Source of the DNA: Bacillus massilioanorexius
Lineage (GTDB): Bacteria; Bacillota; Bacilli; Bacillales; DSM-1321
DNA length: 64,000 nt
Direction of reading: 5' to 3'
Assembly (NCBI RefSeq): GCF_902374955.1
Contig: NZ_CABKRX010000056.1
Coordinates: forward strand, 1 to 64,000
Positions 52,801 to 61,193 of the stretch are shown in pieces. A program made the position numbers and the translations under genes. The notes beneath the pieces are model-generated. The model was given only the letters and a program-made list of their open reading frames with translations, had not been told where the DNA came from and made no database searches. Each line of letters begins with the position of its first letter. Positions within the stretch are counted from its first letter, which is position 1.

Positions 52801-53712
52801 TTATTTCATATAAATTTCTACTAATTCATAGCATCTTTCTTTTGTTGTTTTCGTTAAAGAATTGAGAAATTCTACTTCGTAAAGGGTTCCTCCTTGATAA
52901 CTTGATGCATCTTTTTTGGCTTTGTTATCTCTATTCGTAATCCAATCAAGCTGCTGTTCACGAACATCGCTCATAACATTTGACGATAGTTGTTGCTTTA
53001 ATACACCATATATTTCATTTAAAGTATCATCCCACATTTTATAAGAGTCTGCTGCTACCTTCTCCATTTCAACTGTTGTACTAGCCTTTTTATTATTTAA
53101 TTTTGCTACTTCTTTCTCTATCTGACTCATTTTTAAGATATATTCACTTTTTTTACTATTTTGCTCTTGCTTCTTTGCATATTGTTCACTTTTAATATCT
53201 ATTAAATTCTTTAAATTCTTGATTTCATCTTCAAGCAATTTTTGGTTATTCCCTAATCTTTCATCTGCTAACAACTTATTCATAGCTTGTTCAGCTTCAT
53301 TATACTTTTTCTCTTCGATTAAATTGCTTATTATATCAATCTTAGATTTCATCTCTAATTCCTGTTGCACTTTGTTGTTAGCTTGCTCTATATATTGTTT
53401 TGTTTCTTTTTTAATATATGGATTTAAATCTTTTTGTTTCAATAAAGCCTCTGCTGTTTTTAATGCACTCTTCCATTTTTCATTATCCATATCACTTTTT
53501 AATTGAATAAACATTTCTAGATTTCTATATGACTGTTTAACTTCTGGATTTTTAGGATCTTCATCTATTGCTAATTCTAATGATGATAAGGCTTGATCTG
53601 CATTTCCTTTTTGAAGTGCAGCATTTGCCTGATCAATTGCCTGATTAAAAGAATCGTTTACACACCCTGTTAAGAATATGCTGATTAATAGTATAATCAT
53701 TAAATTCTTCAT
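52801..53712 (-). CDS. TPR-containing lipoprotein with LprI-like C-terminus
   Basis: This 303-residue lipoprotein has a signal peptide with lipobox FLTGC (Cys17), then tetratricopeptide-like helices (QAIDQANAALQKGNADQALS, ALKTAEALLKQ) and a coiled-coil Lys/Glu-rich stretch near 140-200. The C-terminal ~90 residues (WDDTLNEIYGVLKQQL...LREQQLDWITNRD-type segment) resemble the DUF1311/lysozyme-inhibitor LprI domain. I use ATG 53712, with GGAGG 6 nt upstream, over the open frame to 53751. Membrane-anchored, outside the cell. Function unknown; no neighbour on its strand. Confidence 0.78.
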   Translation of the reverse strand: MKNLMIILLISIFLTGCVNDSFNQAIDQANAALQKGNADQALSSLELAIDEDPKNPEVKQSYRNLEMFIQLKSDMDNEKWKSALKTAEALLKQKDLNPYIKKETKQYIEQANNKVQQELEMKSKIDIISNLIEEKKYNEAEQAMNKLLADERLGNNQKLLEDEIKNLKNLIDIKSEQYAKKQEQNSKKSEYILKMSQIEKEVAKLNNKKASTTVEMEKVAADSYKMWDDTLNEIYGVLKQQLSSNVMSDVREQQLDWITNRDNKAKKDASSYQGGTLYEVEFLNSLTKTTKERCYELVEIYMK

Positions 53713-54005
53713 ATATTTCCTCCAGTCAACTTCTTCGGTTCTACGATTCATCTATTTATATCATTCAATCATCCATGAGTAATAACTTCTCACTGATGAA
53801 AGTTATAATATACAAAATTGAAATATTATACTTATTACCTAGTTTGTTCCACCTTTACTCTACCATTTTACCAAAAATCAAGTAATTGCATTATAAAAAT
53901 TTTCTAAACTTTATAAGAGAATTTTTTTAAAAAAGAAAGTATAATAAAAATGATTAATCATACTGGACTATTGGACAGTATTCATTTATTAAAGGGGGTA
54001 ACAAT

Positions 54006-54338
54006 GTGGTAATCGTTACAAATCGAATAAGAGTGAAAAAAGGAATGGGAGCAGTCATGGCTCCAAACTTTACAGCTCCAGGTCCATTAGATTCTTTTGA
54101 AGGCTTTGTTAAGGTAGAAGTATTGTTAACTCAAAATTTGACTGATTATGATGAACTTAATGTCAACATGTATTGGGAAAATCTTGAAAGCTTTACCGCT
54201 TGGAGAAATAGTGACGTTTTTAAAGCCGCACACAAACGCCCAGAACCAAACTCAGAAGAAGCCAAAAAGGAATCTCCAATTCTAGGCAGTGAAATTATTA
54301 CGTATGAAGTAGCTTCAGTCAAACATAAAGCTGAATAA
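54006..54338 (+). CDS. hmoA: Heme-degrading monooxygenase HmoA-like
   Basis: A 110-residue ABM-fold protein of the IsdG/HmoA family that opens heme to release iron. The catalytic triad Asn6, Trp66 and His76 sits at the family spacing (VTNRIRV, FTAWRNSDVFKAAH). The length matches B. subtilis HmoA (YetG, 108). The start is GTG at 54006 after GGGGG; the ATG two bases earlier is in a frame that stops at once. It stands alone with its own terminator. No Fur box was identified by eye. Confidence 0.9.
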   Translation: MVIVTNRIRVKKGMGAVMAPNFTAPGPLDSFEGFVKVEVLLTQNLTDYDELNVNMYWENLESFTAWRNSDVFKAAHKRPEPNSEEAKKESPILGSEIITYEVASVKHKAE

Positions 54339-54349
54339 TATGTTTTTCA

Positions 54350-54384
54350 AAAGAGAGATTATTCGAGAAATCTCTCTTTTTTTT
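54350..54384 (+). terminator. Terminator of hmoA
   Basis: AAAGAGAGATT and AATCTCTCTTT around a TATTCGAGA-type loop, followed by TTTTTTT. Confidence 0.85.
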
Positions 54385-54600
54385 TGAGAACAATTAAACT
54401 ATTTTATTTCTACTTATTGTTTTTATAGGAATAAAATAGGTTCACCGAAATATACTTGATTAAGCTTTCCATATAAGATAAGCCGTTCATTATTATCTAA
54501 ATAAAATCAATTTTCTTTCTATTATCTACAGAAATATGTTATCTTAATAGTATGGTAACGTACTAAAGCATATTATTTTTATAAAAGGGGCTCTTATAAA

Positions 54601-55389
54601 ATGAAACGTCTAGCAATTATGTTGATCTCTTTAATCGCTATTTTAACAATTGTTACGGGATGTGGATCTTCAAAAGAAAGTTCAAAAGATGGGGAAAATA
54701 AAGATACACTTGTTATTGGTGTGGATGATCAATTTGCTCCAATGGGATTCCGTGATGAAAAGAACGAGCTTGTTGGATTTGATATCGATTATGCAAAAGC
54801 AGCTGCTAAAGAAATGGGAATGAAAGCTAAATTTCAACCAATTGATTGGAGCGCTAAAGAATCTGAATTGAGCAGTGGCCGCATTGATTTAATTTGGAAC
54901 GGATATACCATTACTGACGAACGTAAAGGAAAAGTCCTTTTCACAAATCCATATTTAGCAAATGCTCAAGTAGTCGTAACATTGAAAGATTCAAAAATAA
55001 CAGATTTAGCAGGGTTAGCAGGTAAGCAAGTTGGAATCCAATCCCAATCATCAGCAGCCGAAGCTTTAGATAGTAACCCTATTAAAGATAAAATCAAAAA
55101 TGTAACAGAATTCAAAAATAATGTTCTAGCACTCAGTGACCTGAAATCTGGTCGTGTAGATGCAGTAGTAATTGATGAAGTTGTTATTAAATATTATATG
55201 GCTAAAGAAAAAGATACATTTAAAATCCTTGATGAAACTCTTGCTCCAGAAGAATACGGAGTTGGTCTGAAAAAAGGAAATGAAAAACTACTAGAAAAGC
55301 TTCAAAGCGCACTTGATAAGATGAATGAAGATGGCACAGCTACTAAAATTTCTGAAGAGTGGTTTGGAGAAGATCGCGTATTAAAATAA
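54601..55389 (+). CDS. Polar amino acid ABC transporter substrate-binding lipoprotein
   Basis: A 262-residue family-3 solute-binding protein. The signal peptide ends at lipobox IVTGC (Cys21). The binding lobe motifs are VIGVDDQFAPMGFRDEKNEL, VGFDIDYAKAAAKEMG, and DLIWNGYTITDERKGKV (family SBP3), with VDAVVIDEVVIKYYM in the second lobe. The NGYTITDER segment supports binding of an amino acid; whether it takes cystine, glutamine or another polar amino acid is not clear. First gene of a three-gene importer operon. Confidence 0.93.
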   Translation: MKRLAIMLISLIAILTIVTGCGSSKESSKDGENKDTLVIGVDDQFAPMGFRDEKNELVGFDIDYAKAAAKEMGMKAKFQPIDWSAKESELSSGRIDLIWNGYTITDERKGKVLFTNPYLANAQVVVTLKDSKITDLAGLAGKQVGIQSQSSAAEALDSNPIKDKIKNVTEFKNNVLALSDLKSGRVDAVVIDEVVIKYYMAKEKDTFKILDETLAPEEYGVGLKKGNEKLLEKLQSALDKMNEDGTATKISEEWFGEDRVLK

Positions 55390-55498
55390 GAAAAACTTAA
55401 ATTCATAATGTATTCTTTCTTATTTGCATAAGAAATTAATAGGTCAAACAGGATTTCCAGAAGTGGAAGTTCTGTTTTCCTTTTGGAGGAATCCTTCT

Positions 55499-56155
55499 AT
55501 GTCAGATTATTTCAGCACAATTATTAAACCCATGCTCGAAGGAGCACAAGTCACTATACTTTTATTTCTCATAGCTATTGTTTTGTCGATTCCATTAGGC
55601 TTTTTGCTTACTCTTGCTGTAAAAAGTCGTTTCAAACCAATTTCGTGGCTAGCTCAAGCATATATTTATGTGATGCGAGGCACACCGCTATTACTACAAC
55701 TTCTCTTTATTTGCTTCGGATTACCGTTAATCCCTGTCATTGGGGAATATTTAGTTTTCGACCGATTTGTAGCTGCTTGTATAGGATTTGTTTTAAATTA
55801 TGCTGCCTACTTTGCTGAAATTTTCCGCGGAGGTCTTTTAGCTATCGATAAGGGACAGTATGAGGCGGCTCAAGTTCTTGGATTAAACAAATGGCAAACG
55901 ACAACTCGGATTGTTCTTCCTCAGATGTTCCGGGTCGCATTGCCAGCGCTATCTAATGAATCTATTACACTAGTAAAGGATACAGCACTACTATATGCTG
56001 TTGCCGTACCTGAATTGTTACATTTTGCTCAAACAGCTGTAAACCGAGACTTTACGATTGTACCATTTTTCTACGCTGGTATTATTTATTTACTCATTAC
56101 TCTCGTCTTAACACTGCTGTTTAAATGGCTCGAAAAAAGATTTAAATTTGAGTAA
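55499..56155 (+). CDS. Polar amino acid ABC transporter permease
   Basis: A 218-residue His/Glu/Gln/Arg/opine-family permease with five transmembrane segments, PLLLQLLFICFGLP, and the EAA loop GQYEAAQVLGLNKWQTTTRI that docks the ATPase. The ORF opens at 55424, but GGAGG lies 9 nt before ATG 55499 and the family begins there. Located 110 bp after the binding protein and 15 bp before the ATPase. Confidence 0.93.
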   Translation: MSDYFSTIIKPMLEGAQVTILLFLIAIVLSIPLGFLLTLAVKSRFKPISWLAQAYIYVMRGTPLLLQLLFICFGLPLIPVIGEYLVFDRFVAACIGFVLNYAAYFAEIFRGGLLAIDKGQYEAAQVLGLNKWQTTTRIVLPQMFRVALPALSNESITLVKDTALLYAVAVPELLHFAQTAVNRDFTIVPFFYAGIIYLLITLVLTLLFKWLEKRFKFE

Positions 56156-56170
56156 GAAGGAGTCAACACT

Positions 56171-56917
56171 ATGGCTATTATTGAAATAACTAATCTCAAA
56201 AAATCCTACGACCAACTAGAAGTTCTTAAAGGGATTACATTTAATGTAAATAAAAATGATGTAGTGGCTATAATCGGTCCATCTGGCTCAGGAAAAAGTA
56301 CAATGCTGCGTAGTCTAGTGCATCTCGAAGAAATCAATGATGGCACAATTTCGGTATCAGGTGACTATCTAGTAAAAAATGGAGTATATTCAAAATCACA
56401 AGATGTTAAGAGAATTACATCTAAAATGGGAATGGTTTTTCAGCACTTCAATCTTTTTCCACATTTGACAGTGGAAGAAAATTTAGAAATAGCTCCTAAA
56501 ATGCTAAAAAAAGAACCTATTGCAGCCATTAAGCAACGCAGTAAAAATTTATTAGAGAAAATTGGTTTAACTGATCGAGCTAAAGCCTATCCATCAAAGC
56601 TTTCAGGTGGCCAAAAGCAGCGAGTGGCCATTGCAAGAGCTCTAATGATGAATCCAGAAATACTTTTATTCGATGAACCTACTTCTGCTTTAGATCCGGA
56701 ATTAACAGGAGAAGTTCTTCAAGTTATGAAAGATTTGGCGGAAGAGCATATGACCATGGTCGTTGTAACGCATGAGATGAGTTTTGCACAAGAAGTGGCC
56801 AACCATGTTTTATTCATGGATAACGGAGAAATTATTGAATCGGGGCACCCTTCTGAACTATTCATTAATCCCAAACATGATCGAACCAAAGCCTTTTTAA
56901 ATCGAAGTTTAAAATAG
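56171..56917 (+). CDS. Polar amino acid ABC transporter ATP-binding protein
   Basis: A 248-residue ATPase of the GlnQ/HisP/TcyC type: Walker A GPSGSGKSTMLR near 35, Q-loop FQHFNLFPHLT, signature LSGGQKQRVAIARAL near 143, Walker B LLFDEPTSALDPE near 164 and H-loop VVTHEMSFAQEVA. AAGGAG lies 8 nt upstream. Last gene of the operon, ended by the terminator at 56929. Confidence 0.95.
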   Translation: MAIIEITNLKKSYDQLEVLKGITFNVNKNDVVAIIGPSGSGKSTMLRSLVHLEEINDGTISVSGDYLVKNGVYSKSQDVKRITSKMGMVFQHFNLFPHLTVEENLEIAPKMLKKEPIAAIKQRSKNLLEKIGLTDRAKAYPSKLSGGQKQRVAIARALMMNPEILLFDEPTSALDPELTGEVLQVMKDLAEEHMTMVVVTHEMSFAQEVANHVLFMDNGEIIESGHPSELFINPKHDRTKAFLNRSLK

Positions 56918-56928
56918 AATCCAAAAGT

Positions 56929-56975
56929 AAGCTATGTCAAAGGAGCGATACATCCTCTTTGACATAGCTTTTTTC
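56929..56975. terminator. Bidirectional terminator between the amino acid importer and aspD
   Basis: AAGCTATGTCAAAG-GA and TC-CTTTGACATAGCTT form the stem around GCGATACA, followed by TTTTT. Confidence 0.85.
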
Positions 56976-56988
56976 ATAAGAACCTCAT

Positions 56989-58623
56989 TTACAATTGAGA
57001 AGCACGCCAATCTCCTGCATATTCCTCGAATAATTGATTGAACGCTTTACCGATTTCCTCATATTGCTCATTTTTTAGATTTGCAAGTGATACTCGAATA
57101 GACCATGACGGGCCTTCAAAGCCACTTCCATTTAATAAAACGATACTATATCTTTCAGCTAATTCAAATAAAAATTCAATAGCATTTCGTTCATTCTTTA
57201 AGTATTCAACAAACTCTTCTCCGTATCGTAATTTCGCCCAGACTAATAAATCATACTCATTATAATAAGCCGTGCTATATGGATCATCCTTTATTGGTAG
57301 CTTAATTAAACGTTCATATAGTAATGCTTTTCGCTCTCTACATATGTACTTGGTTTGTTCCTTATACACATCTTTAGAATCTAACAATGCAAAAATTGAA
57401 AAAATCGCCATTTGAACCTGCTGAGGAGTAGATAAACCTGCTGTATGATTTAATGCCACTTGTCGACTATCAGCTACAATACGATCAATAAACGGGATTT
57501 TCTCTGGTTCAGTCGTTAAAGATGAATATCGCTCCATAATTTTTTCTTTAGCTTCCCGAGGAAGTTCTTTAATTAAATCATTAAAAACATTTTCTTTCGC
57601 GAGAGCAATAACTCCCAATCTCCAGCCTGTTACCCCAAAGTATTTTGAAAATGAATATACTCCTAATGTGTTATAAGACATTGTTATCATTAATGATTTA
57701 AAACGATCTGCAAATGTTCCATACACATCATCCGTAATAATCATCGCTTTCGGATTCTTCTCTTCTATTACCTTTTTAAAATAATTCATCGATTCCTCAT
57801 CCATTGCAACCGAAGGAGGATTGCTAGGATTTACAACACATATGACTTTTACACTTGGATCAGCTAGCTTATCTAATTCTTCTTTCGGATATTGCCACGT
57901 ATGCCTCCCTTCATGATTAACTGCAGATGCGTGTACTTCTACAACGTCAAAACTGTATCTAGGAAGCCTTGGAATATCAATATAAGGAGTAAAAATAGGC
58001 ACCATTAATGCTAGCTTATCTCCTTTATTCATCAGACGGTTAGCCATGAGTGAATCAAAAATATAACACATCGCAGCTGTTCCACCTTCAACAGCAAATA
58101 AGTCATGTGTAGCAGTTTTTGGATCTCCCCCCATCTCCTTAATCACATACTCTTTCACTACTTTTTCTATTTGCACTAGCATTCGATCAGGAACAGGATA
58201 ATTATCTCCTATTATTCCATCTACCAATTCGAATACCCAGCTATCTGGATCAAATTTATGATGTTGAATTCCGTATTCAATAATGTTATTTAATAACTCT
58301 ATTCCATCTGCTTCCTTATGTGCATGATAGTATTGCTTAAAGCGCTCATATATACCAGGTTTTTCAGGCATGCCTGCTAGGTCACCATCGCTCCACATAT
58401 GTTTTGTTTCAGAGACAGCAAAATGCCCTAGTGTAAAAAATGCTTGTCTAGGAGTTGCCGCTGTCCAGTTTGGATTACCTCTACCGGCATTTAATAAAAC
58501 TCTTACTCCTTTCTTTTCTGACTGTTTAGCCATACTAATAAGCTCATCTTTTAATTCGAATGGGCTCAGTTTTTGGACCCTCTCGATTAACTCTTTTCGT
58601 TTACGCTCTTTATCTAAATTCAT
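56989..58623 (-). CDS. aspD: Bifunctional aspartate transaminase/aspartate 4-decarboxylase
   Basis: A 544-residue PLP fold-type I enzyme. It decarboxylates L-aspartate at the beta carbon to L-alanine and CO2, consuming a cytosolic proton. The length is far above ordinary aspartate aminotransferases (about 390) and fits AspD. Visible are GRGNPNW near 47, VNPSNPP at 264-270, and the PLP lysine at 327 in YSFSKYFGVTGWRLG. It is 25 nt downstream of aspT. The pair forms the aspartate:alanine exchange cycle known from Tetragenococcus halophilus. PLP-dependent transamination is the side activity. Confidence 0.93.
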   Translation of the reverse strand: MNLDKERKRKELIERVQKLSPFELKDELISMAKQSEKKGVRVLLNAGRGNPNWTAATPRQAFFTLGHFAVSETKHMWSDGDLAGMPEKPGIYERFKQYYHAHKEADGIELLNNIIEYGIQHHKFDPDSWVFELVDGIIGDNYPVPDRMLVQIEKVVKEYVIKEMGGDPKTATHDLFAVEGGTAAMCYIFDSLMANRLMNKGDKLALMVPIFTPYIDIPRLPRYSFDVVEVHASAVNHEGRHTWQYPKEELDKLADPSVKVICVVNPSNPPSVAMDEESMNYFKKVIEEKNPKAMIITDDVYGTFADRFKSLMITMSYNTLGVYSFSKYFGVTGWRLGVIALAKENVFNDLIKELPREAKEKIMERYSSLTTEPEKIPFIDRIVADSRQVALNHTAGLSTPQQVQMAIFSIFALLDSKDVYKEQTKYICRERKALLYERLIKLPIKDDPYSTAYYNEYDLLVWAKLRYGEEFVEYLKNERNAIEFLFELAERYSIVLLNGSGFEGPSWSIRVSLANLKNEQYEEIGKAFNQLFEEYAGDWRASQL

Positions 58624-58648
58624 AGCTAGTGTCCTTTCTTTTCAGGTG

Positions 58649-60337
58649 TTATTTAGAAAAAAATAATATAATGATGGAACCCCATACAGTTAATAAAATA
58701 TTGCCAACTGCATATGTCACCGTATAGCCTAAAACAGGTGCATTACTTTTTGCTTTCTCGGTAATAGCACCGATGGCAGCCGTCGTTGTTAATGCCCCTG
58801 CACACGCTCCTAAAATAATGGGAGCCTTCCATTTAAATACATATTTTCCTAATAGAATTCCTGCAAAAGTAGGAATCATCGTCACTACGATACCCGCTAT
58901 CAAAAAACTTATTCCGGACGTTTTAATTCCCGATATAAATCCAGGTCCAGCATTTATTCCAACTACTGCTACAAAAGACGCAAGACCCACATTTGTTAAA
59001 AACCAAATCGTTCCCTCTGGAATACGACCAATCGTGGGTCTACGTGAATGGATTAATCCAAAAATCAATCCCATAATCAATGCTCCACCACTCGTCGATA
59101 AAGTAATGCCTACTCCAGCAATTGTTAGAGCTGGAATGCCTATTAATCCTCCTAATAAAATTCCTAATCCTACAAAAATCATATCTGTTTCTGATGAATC
59201 ACGAGCTGGCTTTCCAATCTTATAAGCTATCTTTTCTACTTCTTCTTTTGGACCTGTCAAAGTAACAACGTCTTTTTTATGAATAACCGTATCGTGATCA
59301 TACGGTACCTCCTCACCTGTTGCCTGCAGCTTAGAAATGTATACTCCACGTGTTAGCGTTTTATCGCGAATTGCACCAATCGTTTGATTAATTACTTTAT
59401 CACTTTTCACATAAACCTTAAGTCTTTCAATTGGGAAATTTAATAAGCGAAAATCAGATATTTCTTGACCTAATTCTAATAGATCCACTTTGTTTAACTC
59501 TTCTGTTTTAAAAGAAAAAACCACTCGATCATCATCTTGGACAACAGTATTTTCATCAGGAGTAATCATTTCATCATTCCTTCTTATCCGAAGAATAAAT
59601 GCTCGAATATTACAACAAGCGACATCTTTTTCAATTTCCTCTACTGTTTTGCCAATAAATTTATCATTTAATACATAAGCACGATAGTCTAAATCTGATG
59701 CTCCTGAAAATACACCATGTCCTTCCTCTACTTCATTCTGATTACTTTCAAGCTTTTTACTTTCTTCCTCTAAATCTACTCCTAATATTTTTGGCCCTAT
59801 TGATGATAGAATAAAAGCTGTTCCAATCGTTCCAAAAATATAAGTAACCGCATAGCCAACTGGAACGAAATCGGACATAGATTTCTTATCCGCAGCTGAA
59901 AGTGTCAATTTTGAAATAGCATCTTGAGCCACTCCAATCGTTGCGGATTGTGTTAATGCTCCTGCAGCTAACCCACCAGCTTGTCCGGCATTATAACCAA
60001 GTATTTTTGCCACAATGATAGTTGCAGCAAGGCCTATGACGCATACAATGATTGAAAATAAAACTTGAGGAAGACCATCTTTTTTCAGTCCTTTAAAAAA
60101 CTGTGGTCCGGCATTATAGCCTAATGCGAATAAAAACAATAAGAAAAATACAGCCTTTACGGTTGGATTAATCGTAATATTTAATTGACCAATTACAACA
60201 CCTGTAATTAATACACCTGTCACAGAACCAACTTTAAATTTACCAATTTGAATCTTTCCCACCGCATAACCAATCGCAAGGGTAAGAAAAAAGGCTAGTT
60301 CCGGATAATCCTTCAAAGCATTAATAAACCATGTCAC
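58649..60337 (-). CDS. aspT: Aspartate:alanine antiporter AspT
   Basis: A 562-residue AAEx-family exchanger. Four or five transmembrane segments lie at each end: N-terminal FFLTLAIGYAVGKIQIG, GYNAGPQFFKGLKKDG and GGLAAGALTQSATIGVAQ; C-terminal GINAGPGFISG and ILGACAGALTTTAAIG. Both halves have the GAxxxA/S-type YxAGPxF repeat. A cytoplasmic domain near 200-375 with two TrkA-C-like units is flanked by them. It exchanges external aspartate for internal alanine, moving charge. GTG 60346 lies in the ribosome site (GAGGTGA), so I start at GTG 60337. Upstream of aspD. Confidence 0.93.
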   Translation of the reverse strand: MTWFINALKDYPELAFFLTLAIGYAVGKIQIGKFKVGSVTGVLITGVVIGQLNITINPTVKAVFFLLFLFALGYNAGPQFFKGLKKDGLPQVLFSIIVCVIGLAATIIVAKILGYNAGQAGGLAAGALTQSATIGVAQDAISKLTLSAADKKSMSDFVPVGYAVTYIFGTIGTAFILSSIGPKILGVDLEEESKKLESNQNEVEEGHGVFSGASDLDYRAYVLNDKFIGKTVEEIEKDVACCNIRAFILRIRRNDEMITPDENTVVQDDDRVVFSFKTEELNKVDLLELGQEISDFRLLNFPIERLKVYVKSDKVINQTIGAIRDKTLTRGVYISKLQATGEEVPYDHDTVIHKKDVVTLTGPKEEVEKIAYKIGKPARDSSETDMIFVGLGILLGGLIGIPALTIAGVGITLSTSGGALIMGLIFGLIHSRRPTIGRIPEGTIWFLTNVGLASFVAVVGINAGPGFISGIKTSGISFLIAGIVVTMIPTFAGILLGKYVFKWKAPIILGACAGALTTTAAIGAITEKAKSNAPVLGYTVTYAVGNILLTVWGSIIILFFSK

Positions 60338-60474
60338 TTTTTTCACCTCATGTAAGTAGATTAATGAACCAGTCCGGCTTATTTTTTCCGAATGTTTACA
60401 TATTATCCACCTAATGCCGCGAAATTATTTCACAATATTATTTTCCATAAAAACTAAGAAGTTCGTATTTAAAA

Positions 60475-60505
60475 AGCCCTATTCCATCAAAATATGGAAT
60501 AAGGC
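60475..60505. terminator. Hairpin between the oxidoreductase remnant and aspT
   Basis: AGCC-TATTCCAT and ATGGAATA-GGCT form a 12-bp stem with small bulges; the minus-strand side runs into TTTTTAAAT. It lies upstream of aspT and downstream of the oxidoreductase remnant, which it probably once terminated. Confidence 0.7.
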
Positions 60506-60574
60506 TCCTTTTATCTATTTTTTATTTCGTTAATAGTCTTACAATCTCACGGTTTCTCTCTTAAAAAAGTGTAT

Positions 60575-60830
60575 GAGAGGAAACCATACCACCGTTTGTA
60601 GCATCTGGCTCTATATATCTTTTGGCTTTATTCACAGCATTAGCTGCATCTTGATATCTCCCGCTGTATACAATCCTGCTACAGAAGATTCACTTGTGGC
60701 ATTTCCTGCAATATAATAGTCATCTATCATATCAATTTTTAGATTACTATTTTGAAGTAGTGAAGTATCTCGATCATAACCATGATTAATAACTACTTCA
60801 TCAATAGAAATATCATTCAATTCACCTGTA
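60575..60830 (-). pseudogene. C-terminal remnant of an NAD(P)/FAD-dependent (thioredoxin-reductase-like) oxidoreductase
   Basis: Read leftward this encodes NDISIDEVVINHGYDRDTSL, IDMIDDYYIAGNATSESSVA and GLYTAGDI, the C-terminal NAD(P)H/FAD segment of ferredoxin--NADP reductase/YcgT-type enzymes. After AGDI the frame breaks, but the DNA then reads QDAANAVNKAKRYIEPDA, which in intact proteins comes about 17 residues later. So there is an internal deletion as well as the missing first two-thirds. The 5' side is fused to the permease remnant. Not functional. Confidence 0.8.
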
Positions 60831-61139
60831 GGTGTTGGTGTGTCAATCGAAAAAGAACGCATTGTGTTGTTATTAACTGCTGTCGCATTAGCTGCTTCTG
60901 CTGTTTCTGTTACAGGAGGCATCGCCTTTGTTGGATTGGTAGCTCCACATATTGCAAAAGCACTCGTTGGACCTCGTAACCAATTATTTCTACCTGTTGC
61001 CATTTTAATTGGCGGTGAACTTTTGCTAATAGCTGATACAATTGGTCGAAATATACTTGATTCTGATGGAATTCCAGCGGGGATAATGGTAGCTCTAATA
61101 GGAGCCCCATACTTTATGTATTTATTATTTAAAAAATAA
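60828..61139 (+). pseudogene. C-terminal remnant of a FecCD-family iron-siderophore ABC permease
   Basis: The frame VGVGVSIEKERIVLLLTAVA continues through GGIAFVGLVAPHIAKALVGP and GELLLIADTIGRNILDSDGI to the natural end GAPYFMYLLFKK. This is the last ~100 residues of a ~330-residue BtuC/FecCD permease. The upstream two-thirds are absent, no ribosome site precedes the GTG at 60840, and the preceding DNA is the oxidoreductase remnant on the other strand. It is a truncated pseudogene with its original terminator still behind it. Confidence 0.85.
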
Positions 61140-61143
61140 ATGT

Positions 61144-61177
61144 AGCTCTCTTGATGATTTCTTCTTCAAGAGAGCTT
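61144..61177. terminator. Terminator between the FecCD remnant and the dehydrogenase
   Basis: AGCTCTCTTGA and TCAAGAGAGCT form an 11-bp stem around a 12-nt loop, followed by TATTT. Confidence 0.75.
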
Positions 61178-61193
61178 ATTTAATGAGAATCTC

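Noticed and set aside
58773..59225. 150-codon plus-strand ORF
   Set aside because: It is the antisense shadow of the aspT C-terminal membrane region; proline/alanine-rich as such shadows are.
60782..60979. Cysteine-rich 65-codon ORF
   Set aside because: It lies in an alternative frame across two pseudogene remnants and has no start signal.
60632..61003. 123-codon minus-strand ORF as a real gene
   Set aside because: Only its C-terminal part matches an oxidoreductase; the N-terminal part is the antisense of the FecCD remnant.
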